Of a stretch of DNA of 64,000 nucleotides, positions 56,276 to 64,000 are shown in pieces (within the stretch, counting starts at the first letter, position 1; each line of letters begins with the position of its first letter). The position numbers and the translations under genes were made by a program. The notes under the pieces were generated by a model. It was not told where the DNA came from, did not search any database, and saw nothing but the letters and a program-made list of their open reading frames with translations. Source of the stretch: Isoetes taiwanensis (Eukaryota > Streptophyta > Lycopodiopsida > Isoetales > Isoetaceae); assembly GCA_021234155.1 (NCBI GenBank), contig JAJEKV010000013.1, forward strand, positions 22,925,299 to 22,989,298. The letters run 5' to 3'.

Positions 56276-58058
56276 ACAAACGAATGAATCTCTGACCCAA
56301 AGCATGCTCTTGGGATACAGAAGTCTATGATAGATTAAGTTTGTCAGCTCTTCTACTATGAGATGTTGCTAGTGATACACCCTTTAGTAGAAAACTTGGG
56401 ACGATCTCAAGAAGAGCAATACAGTTCGTTGCATTCTTATTGATAGCCAACACTCTCGCAAAGAGGTAAATTGAGAAGATAGGTTCCAATGACTACACGG
56501 CACACTATAGCTATAGATAGTATATATTCTTAGTGCTTTCACACCTTAGCTAACACTCACAACAATAAGTGTTGATCTGAATACTATTGCAAGAGTGGCA
56601 CAATATTCATTGCAAGTTGATCTGCCATAGTTTTGTTTTACTATGCTCGAGACTGCAGTCAAAGCCTGCATATTGTCTCGCATCTAGCAGGGTAGTCTTT
56701 TTTTTCCATTAGCTATCATGCATAATACGACATTCTACTTGAGGATTTACTACTCAATGTTTTTCTCTTGAACTCTCAGGCCATATCCCATGCAGCTGAG
56801 ACTTTAGAAATCAGTAAATTGAGCTTGGTCGCCTTGTATCATCAAGGGAAAAGAAAGAAAAGAGGAAATAAAGATGAGCAACAAGGTAACAAAGTAAGAA
56901 AGGAAACCACAAAAGAGGAAGAAGCAACTATTACGACAAAAAAGAAATCTAAAGAAGGACTTTCTGATTTCTAGCATAACGTGTTCAGTCTCGGCATGTG
57001 TGGGATAAACGAAATGAGGATGGAACAGCTGGACAACAGGTGAGCTTGTTGAGAAATTTGGAAAGGTTGAGTTACTAATTTGAGGAGTGCACAGTAATTA
57101 ATGGACGTGCATTTATGAAGAAGCTTTGGGTAGGGGCAATTCTGCGATTTTGCAGTAAGAAACAAGTAGAATGCTGGATAAAACCTCAAGATTGCAAGGT
57201 AAAACCATCTAACACCGGGACGCCAAGTAAAAAGCTAAAGCAAGAAACCTGGTTTGCATTCCGGTTTAGAAGATTTTCCACGTATCCATCGTATGATTGG
57301 CTCTAAGGGCGAGAATTGTTCCTACCAAAAAGTTTGCCTAGATCAACGTAATAAACACTTAGTGCAAATTACTGTATATTTACTTCAATTTTATATGGCG
57401 TAAAGGTTCCTCCTCTTGTTGATGGCGGCGCCGCTAAAGTTCTTTTCTTTCGAGAAGGCTGCCCTTTCATTCTCAAGCGTTTATAGCTGTTTTGCGATGA
57501 GCGCCATAGCCAGTTAGCGATGCCATAGCCGGGTTTCATTCTCGCGGGTGCCATAGCCGTTTGAGAAGAGCGGCGTCATTCCGTTCTCTCCCCGGCATAT
57601 AGCCGTTCTCCCAAGGTTTTCAGTTTCTAAGGTTTCATTCTCGATTTTTCTACGAAGGTCATATAGCACCATTTTTCAAGCTTTATCGAGGTTTTGCTTG
57701 GAAAGTGAAAAGAGGGGGGACGGACTTAGTAGATGTCTAAAAATCATTTACAGATGGATCGGTCCATGTTTTTTTTAAGCGGACTTTAGGTTGATCGAGC
57801 CGGTTTAGATCGATCCAGGAAGCTCAAAGCGAGTTCATGCTTAATTGTTTTCTTCAATGGCTGCGTTTTACGTGTTGAATGGTTTTGTGCTTTCTATTGT
57901 TTTCCGAACTTCTATGCTTTGTGTTCGGTGCAGCCATAAGCCGGAGATAGCTAGAGGTTTTATTTTAGAACTTCTATGCCATAGCCCGAGAGGAAACCAT
58001 AGCCGGAGAGAGAGAACGATGTATACACGAACGTAATTTGCATGCGTGTTTATTACGT
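56276..58058. other. Stretch without a supported gene
   Basis: A Lys/Glu-rich frame at 56768-56974 and others at 57115-57306 lack family resemblance and splice support. Around 57480-57620, CCATAGCCG-type phrases recur six or more times (GCCATAGCCAG, GCCATAGCCGG, GCCATAGCCGT), a degenerate repeat. Confidence 0.5.
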
Positions 58059-58178
58059 CCCGTGTCGGAGGGGGGAGGGGCATTCCGCCCTCGTAGGGTC
58101 TCGATAGCGCCACCACGCCTCGGCAGCACTCGCCGCCTCGAGGCCCTCCCACGAGGCGGAATGCCCCTCCTCCCGTCA
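58059..58178. mobile_element. GC-rich foldback element with ATTACGT duplications
   Basis: The left arm (GGGAGGGGCATTCCGCC...) pairs with the right arm (...GGCGGAATGCCCCTCC), perfect over 15 bp and extended with gaps through CTCGTAGGG/CCCTCCCACGAG. ATTACGT occurs at 58052-58058 and again at 58179-58185, as a 7-bp target duplication. GC content is far above the surroundings. No coding. Confidence 0.6.
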
Positions 58179-58188
58179 ATTACGTAGT

Positions 58189-58210
58189 CCATTGTATATT
58201 TATCCAATAG
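58189..58210 (+). promoter_or_regulatory. Possible TATA and CCAAT boxes of the STP gene
   Basis: TGTATATTTATCCAATAG lies about 200 bp before the start codon, just after the GC-rich foldback. Match by eye to TATA and CCAAT consensus only; the order is unusual, with CCAAT downstream. Confidence 0.2.
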
Positions 58211-58405
58211 ACGTATTTGGTCTTTTAGACGTTAAAATATCACTCATCCACTCATTCATTATTATTAGGAAAATGACCATTGTTGACTATTGTGAATGTA
58301 ATCTGTGTTGACTTCTAATGCAAGACGGCAGACGGATGCAAGGGCACTCGAATCATAACAATGGAGTTCAATATTACGCCCTGAATATCTTTCTTGTGTT
58401 CAGCT

Positions 58406-60251
58406 ATGGCAGGGGGACTACATCTGCCCATTTCCGCTGCAGCAGCAGAAAGAGCTCAGCTTTACGACGGACACGTAACTCTCCTTGTCATTCTGGCTTG
58501 CATGGCAGCTGCTACAGGAGGCCTCATTTTTGGATATGACATTGGCATTTCAGGTTCTTGTTTTTCTTCTTCTTCTGTTTCTGTATCCTTTTCAGTAGAT
58601 GTGGCCCTATTCATTTAATTTAACACAACTCACTGTCATAGGAGGTGTGATTTCCATGGATGATTTCCTCATCAAATTTTTCCCAGAGGTATACAAGAAG
58701 AAACATGCTGCTCATGAGGACAATTATTGCAAATATGATAATCAGGGTTTGCAAGCATTCACATCTTCCCTTTATCTTGCTGGACTTGTGGCAACTTTTG
58801 TGGCGTCTTACACCACAACCAGATTGGGAAGAAGGCGCACCATGCTTATTGGAGGTCTTAGCTTTCTGGTTGGAGCTGCTCTCAATGGATCTGCCCAAAA
58901 TCTGGCTATGCTCATTGCTGGCAGAATGCTTCTTGGCGTTGGAGTTGGTTTTGGAAATCAGGTACGTGTAACATTGTCAATAATATAATACTTTGAACTC
59001 AGGCTGCAGAAAGCAGATAACCTATACGTGGTAACATAGTAGGCATGGTGACCACATGTGCAATGTAATGGCATCACTGACTGAATTTTTCCTTCATGCT
59101 TCAGGCTGTACCCCTTTATCTGTCGGAGATGGCGCCCGCCAAGCTTCGCGGCGGACTCAATATCATGTTCCAGAATGCAGTCAATTATGGCATTCTTATT
59201 GCTAACCTCATTAACTATGGCACTGCCAAGCTCCATCCATGGGGTTGGAGGCTTTCTTTAGGCCTAGCAGCAGTTCCAGCTTCCCTGCTTACCCTTTCTT
59301 CCTTATTGCTCCCTGATACACCAAATAGTCTCATTCAGAGGGGCCACTTTGAAAAAGGCAGATCTGTGCTAGAAAAAATCAGAGGGACTAAGAATGTGGA
59401 AGCAGAATATGAGGATCTCTTAGAAGCCAGTGCTGTTGCTAACAAGATAAAGAACCCATTCAGGGCCATTGTTGAAAGGAGGAATAGACCACAACTTGTT
59501 ATGGGCACACTTATACCTTTCTTCCAACAGGTTACAGGAATCAATGTTATCACGTTTTATGCACCCGTGCTCTTCCAAGCTATTGGATTTGGAAGTAATG
59601 CCTCCTTGTACTCTGCCGTGATCACTGGCGTCATGTTAATTGTGGGAACCAAAATTTCTATGTTCGTGGTTGATCGTGTTGGAAGAAGAACGTTGTTTCT
59701 GTATGGTGGAATAGTCATGTTGATATGTCAGGTAAGCTATGTTTAATGTTAAAACTCTTCTTGTTTTCACAGCTGTTAAGGAGTAAAAACGTTTTCATAG
59801 TTTAGTGAATGACTGTGTATCTCCTATGCAACAGGTTGTGATTGGAATTATTCTGGCTCTAAAGTTCACATCAACAGACCAGCTTCAGAAACCTCTTGCC
59901 ATTGTAGTGCTAGTACTTGCATGCTTTTATGTGCTGTCATTTGCATGGTCTTGGGGTCCACTTGGCTGGCTAATTCCAAGTGAAATATATGCCCTTGAAA
60001 TCAGATCTGCAGGCCAGAGTATTGCTGTGTCAATCAATCAGTTTTTCATGTTTGCCTTGGCGCAGTCATTCCTTTCCATGTTTTGCCATTTGAGATATGG
60101 AACATTTCTCTTTTTTGCTGGTTGGATTTTTATTATGACCGTCTTTATCCATTTGTTTCTGCCAGAGACCAAGAATGTCCCCATTGAAGAAATGGTGCAC
60201 CATTGGCAACAGCATTGGTTCTGGAAAAAATATGTAGTTATAGACTCCTGA
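58406..60251 (+). CDS. Sugar/proton symporter, STP family (four exons)
   Basis: Exons 58406-58553, 58642-58961, 59105-59731 and 59835-60251 have GT..AG introns and join to 503 codons, normal for plant STP monosaccharide transporters. These import hexoses with protons across the plasma membrane using 12 helices. Landmarks: [12 protein letters not shown] in helix 1 (the Asp is the proton site), [10 protein letters not shown] in the extracellular loop, [23 protein letters not shown] (the Arg partner), [20 protein letters not shown] (sugar binding), [30 protein letters not shown] and [12 protein letters not shown]. Cysteines in the first loop and before HLRYG match the lid disulfide described for STP10. 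The ATG at 58406 gives the usual MAGG start. No frame damage: an apparently functional gene. Confidence 0.93.
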
Positions 60252-60618
60252 TGGTAGTACGTAATCAATAGCATCATAAAATTGGCTGCAAAAACCTTTG
60301 TAATAAGAAAGGACAACCATCTATGATCAGCTCAGTTTCACCTTAGGTAAATTCTTTATCCAAAACTACTACTTACTGTCATGGTTACCCGGAACCGGAA
60401 CAGCACCCCGAAAACGGGAACGAGAACAGGAATACTTCAGAACCGGAACATCGAACTTTAGGGGGGAAAAAGAAAAAACTTGACAACAAATTTGGCGTTC
60501 CGATTGGCTAATTAAGCTATTGAACTGGTTTTCTCAAAGTTTAAATTGTCACAGGATGATGTGTGGTAATGGCCAAATGAAACTTAATCTACCGTGTTAC
60601 ATTCAGTTATAAAATAAA
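60252..60618. other. 3' flank of the STP gene
   Basis: No gene. Around 60390-60450 an ACCGGAAC/GGGAACG phrase recurs several times (degenerate repeat). Confidence 0.5.
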
Positions 60619-60647
60619 CTAGTAACGGTGCCCGGCAACGCCGGGCA
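60619..60647 (-). mobile_element. Helitron-like 3' terminus
   Basis: Read on the minus strand, an 8-bp stem (TGCCCGGC, loop GTT, GCCGGGCA) is followed six bases later by CTAG and a host T. A GC-rich hairpin shortly before a terminal CTAG, inserted before T, is the Helitron 3' signature. The usual gap is 10-12 bases, so the match is good but not perfect. The body would extend to higher coordinates; its 5' TC end is not identified. Confidence 0.5.
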
Positions 60648-63600
60648 TAGCTACATATATTTGTAGATCTTTGTGTAGTAAGTAAAATGAATTATAAATA
60701 AACATTACATAGGTTATTAATGTGTTCAAATTTGAAAAGTGAGAATGCTATATAAGATGTACTACTAATTATGGGAGATGGCATAACCATATATAATTCG
60801 ACATTATAGATGACATGTAGGTGTGTAGGTGCTATAACTATAGAGGGGATAGGTGGTACAACTAAGTAGAGCCATCTTGAGGCACATAAGTTTGTTTGGA
60901 AATTGAGTGTCCACAATGTGGTAAAATGAAGTGCACTAATTGGGGATACATTGTGCATGGCTATGGTGTCATCTGAGTGTCCAGGGAATGATTGTGGTAC
61001 TCTGATGTGCAACATAATGGATGGTACTTTGATGTGCAACATAAAGGATGGACGCCTGATTCCTGGTCAAATTATAAAATGTGAGTTTGAGTTTGAGTTT
61101 GATGTTGTGTTAGAAATGCCATTGTTAATACATGTTTCAATATAGGAGGTTGCATAAGGCACGCATATTATTTAACAATCTCTAAAATCTTTGTTGGGCT
61201 AGCTAAGCCATAAATGTATACCATGCATTGAAAGGGCGGCCAACATAACATTTACTACAATGTTTGAAGGAAGGAACTGACATGATATATAAACCATTTA
61301 AACCTAGACGAAACAACAAAGAGCAAGGCCAGGTTCATGTTGGCCTTTGCTTTAGCGTTTGTAACAAATCGATTTTCAAGTGAAGATGAAACGTGTCTAG
61401 TTTTTAAAGTGCAACTTGGTTTATATTCCTCTGTATTATTATAGCTCTTTGTTGCTTTTTAAGCGTAATTTTTAACAATAATGAAAATACGCCTTATGTA
61501 AATCACGAAACAATAAATACAGAGGACTATGCAACCCATTATTGCATTTAGTCCAAATGCAACCATTATTGCATTTCCGAGAAAAGATAGAATTCACTAA
61601 TAAATATCAACATGTTAAAAGAATAACATTTCGAAAATAAATATCAACATGTTAATCAATAACATGGCCAAAAAAGAGTGTATCTTAGAAGCTCGTGAAT
61701 CGAACAATGAAAGCTTCTATCGGAGCAAAAAACCGCTTTGCACGACTCCCAATGGGATCCATTGGCCTCTTTGCATTGTCCTCTGGAAAAGGAAATCCAT
61801 AATGTATAACTTTTTACCTTATGTATAAATTCCCTAATTTCATCAACTCAAAATTGGGACCATAAACTGATCTGGTGCATCATGACTTTCTATCAGCAGG
61901 TATTAGAATTACTACACATATATACATGTCATCTCCAGTGTCATTTCTGCTTAGTCTTTTTCGCTCACAAAAACCTCATTGCCATTCTCGTCTACTGATA
62001 GTTGGTCCAAGGTAGATTCAATCACATGGACCACCTCAGTAGACTCTTCACTTTCTTCTTCGGGAACCTGAACATGGAAGGACAACACTGACAGCCATGC
62101 CCTGGTAGATCAAAAATAGCAAAATTTAGAATTTTAAAAGAGACGTCACATTTATACAAATAATGCAAATTCGTTATTCACAGTTCAACGTTTATCATGT
62201 AAGCCCTAAATGTGCAGTGATTTCATGCAAGAATATCATATCTATTGCTCCACTCCTCGAGGAAATCATTCGCAAAGAAGTATCCACATCCAAGTTGTTA
62301 GAAGCACCAACCAGATCTATAGTAAATCGAAACAAAAACAAATTTAAGGATCTAATACTCCATCATACAAACAAAAGAATTGCTCAAACAGGAGATTTTG
62401 CCTCAGAGAATTTCATGAGTATTGCAAAAACTCCTTATCAACAATAAACCAGATTCAGATGCATTGTAGTAGCGTCTAAGTATGTTAAAAGGTAGAATAG
62501 GTTGAACAAAACTGCTACAAACCTGTAAATATGAACATGCGATCTTGGAAAAAGGCAGAAATCAAAGTTGCATGCCTTTTCTTCACTCAGGTTGTAGGTA
62601 TCTTTTTATAGATGTCCAAAATCAAGAAAGAATTGCAAATTGGCATGGTAACTTACAATATTGTTTAAGGTCAACAATTACTGTTTAAGGTCAACAATTA
62701 CATGCTGCTCTGGAACATAAAATCCGACATGCTGCAAGAACAAAAACCATATGCATTGAACATCCCAAACAAAAGTTTCACTTATCCTTGCCTGTGCAAG
62801 AAGATACCTAAGTACGCCATAAAGTTGGATATGCTTTCAAGCCTGATTGAAGATTCTCTAACGTACATTGCCATGATGGGCACCATCCTTATTGATGCTC
62901 CCAGTACATAGGCACTTTTCTGGAGGGAGGGATGCATATATTAGTGTACAAAGTGCCATAATATCAGTTCCAGCCTGAGCCATGTCATCTATTGTTAGAA
63001 GAAACCGATTAGAACTTGCACTTGAGACTGTCAAGTTCCAATAGTATGAACAAACAATTACTGTAAAACAGAAATGATATTTAAGAGCTCAAGAGCTGCA
63101 AGCTCCAACATAAGAAGACTGCCACAGCATGTATAACAGAATACACACATTTTTATATTAATGTCTTGAAGCAACAACAGTCACTTTCATCATGATTGCT
63201 GAATATACATTTGGCACAGCTACATGCCTGAGCATGGACATGAATATTGAAATAGCAGGCAGATAAAGCCTTTGGAATGGTTAAAGTATGTTGAATGGCA
63301 GACCTGAGCTTAATCTATAGCTGGCAGAGAAGTAAATTGTGCCCTGCATTGTCCTTGACTCTACATCTGCTTGAAGAATGATTTGGAAAATCAGAAAATC
63401 ATTAAATCGTTAAAGTGTATTGTAAAACAAACTCATACTACTCTAAAAAAAATCCGCTATTTGCAATAAGGGATGCACAAAGGACCATAATGATATTGTG
63501 AAGGAGAGTACCAATTTCCATAAATACATGATCAATCAAACTGATCACAATTTTAAAAGACAGAAGAATCAAATGTACCACTTTATTAGAAAGGTCCAGA

Positions 63601-64000
63601 AAACATGTGGCCCAGCATTTGGAAAATATAGTGCACTGCAAAAACAGGTAGAAGGAGCATATGTAACACTTCATGAAAAAAAATAAGTAGAGCGAACCTA
63701 CGCAGCGGAAGAAGCGGCGGATTTTTAAAGCCTATTTTTTAATGAAGCCTAGTTTAAATATAATTAGAAGTAGCCCTAAAAAGGAGGCCCATTTTTTTAG
63801 CTTTTAAATATAATTCATCCCTCGGGCTCCCGCTTCCCATGCCTCCCAAAATGAAATGGAAATGGATCTGGCCTCTCACATCTTTGAAGCACAACTCAAA
63901 TCTTTGGATGGAGCTTAAAAGGCATGGAAACGCAAAATAGTAACTTAGCAATCTCTGGTTGCAATAAGAAATATTGTGAGGTAGTTTGGCTTATCCGTCT
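60648..64000. other. Stretch without a supported gene
   Basis: AT-rich DNA. A minus-strand frame (60692-61042) and plus-strand frames (60951-61145, 62163-62447, 62702-62911, 63498-63686) have no family resemblance. Part of it may be the body of the Helitron-like element. A 20-bp direct repeat lies near 62660-62700. Confidence 0.5.
62662..62702 (+). repeat. 20-bp direct repeat, two units
   Basis: TGTTTAAGGTCAACAATTAC occurs twice back to back. Confidence 0.85.

Noticed and set aside
56768-56974. Lys/Glu-rich 68-codon frame
   Set aside because: Low-complexity composition, no splice sites or family match.
58394-58405. Upstream TTG as start of the sugar transporter
   Set aside because: The ATG at 58406 gives the usual family N-terminus; plants do not normally start at TTG.

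Overview
The window is nuclear DNA of a land plant, with spliced genes, pentatricopeptide-repeat (PPR) proteins of the plant PLS class, an STP-type sugar/proton symporter and many decayed plant retrotransposons. The wording of the PPR repeats (blocks ending ALECF-x-x-MQ) and a GHTHDDI-type gene remind me of ferns. That is recall, not a search; a gymnosperm or other non-angiosperm cannot be excluded.

Layout. 1-3910: decayed LINE with endonuclease and reverse transcriptase, ending in a (TTCTA)n tail. 4029-7061: decayed Ty3/Gypsy element. 7062-9420: leader and gag of a second Gypsy element. 9421-15990: unfamiliar, partly coding DNA with a dispersed CDPF-like motif, a 'VAKG' domain resembling one from plant CACTA transposons, and a broken gene carrying GHTHDDI. 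16000-19720: mostly silent, with two consistent minus-strand exons. 19726-25264: complete Ty1/Copia element with 5-bp target duplication. 25500-26050: further minus-strand exon candidates. 29971-31641: non-autonomous Mutator-like (MULE) element with exact 20-bp terminal inverted repeats and a 9-bp target duplication. 31756-33966: long intact PPR reading frame just downstream of it. 34717-35493: small spliced gene or remnant of unknown function. 38394-38620: acyltransferase (BAHD) fragment. 39640-46210: a broken unknown gene split by a second complete Copia element (41234-46026, minus strand). 47346-48161: tandem duplication and a LINE/SINE-like tail. 49864-50244: isolated DUF3475 domain. 50939-51201: two adjacent foldback elements. 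52216-53230: PPR pseudogene. 53455-54690: LINE 3' end and a 431-bp duplication with (CTAT)n. 58059-58178: GC-rich foldback. 58406-60251: intact four-exon sugar transporter. 60619-60647: a Helitron-like 3' terminus on the minus strand. 60650-64000: no gene that I can support.

Only the sugar transporter and the PPR frame look like functional host genes. No operon-like cooperation is expected. The rest records insertions and decay. The best-supported structural finds are the MULE beside the PPR gene and the two Copia elements with exact target duplications.
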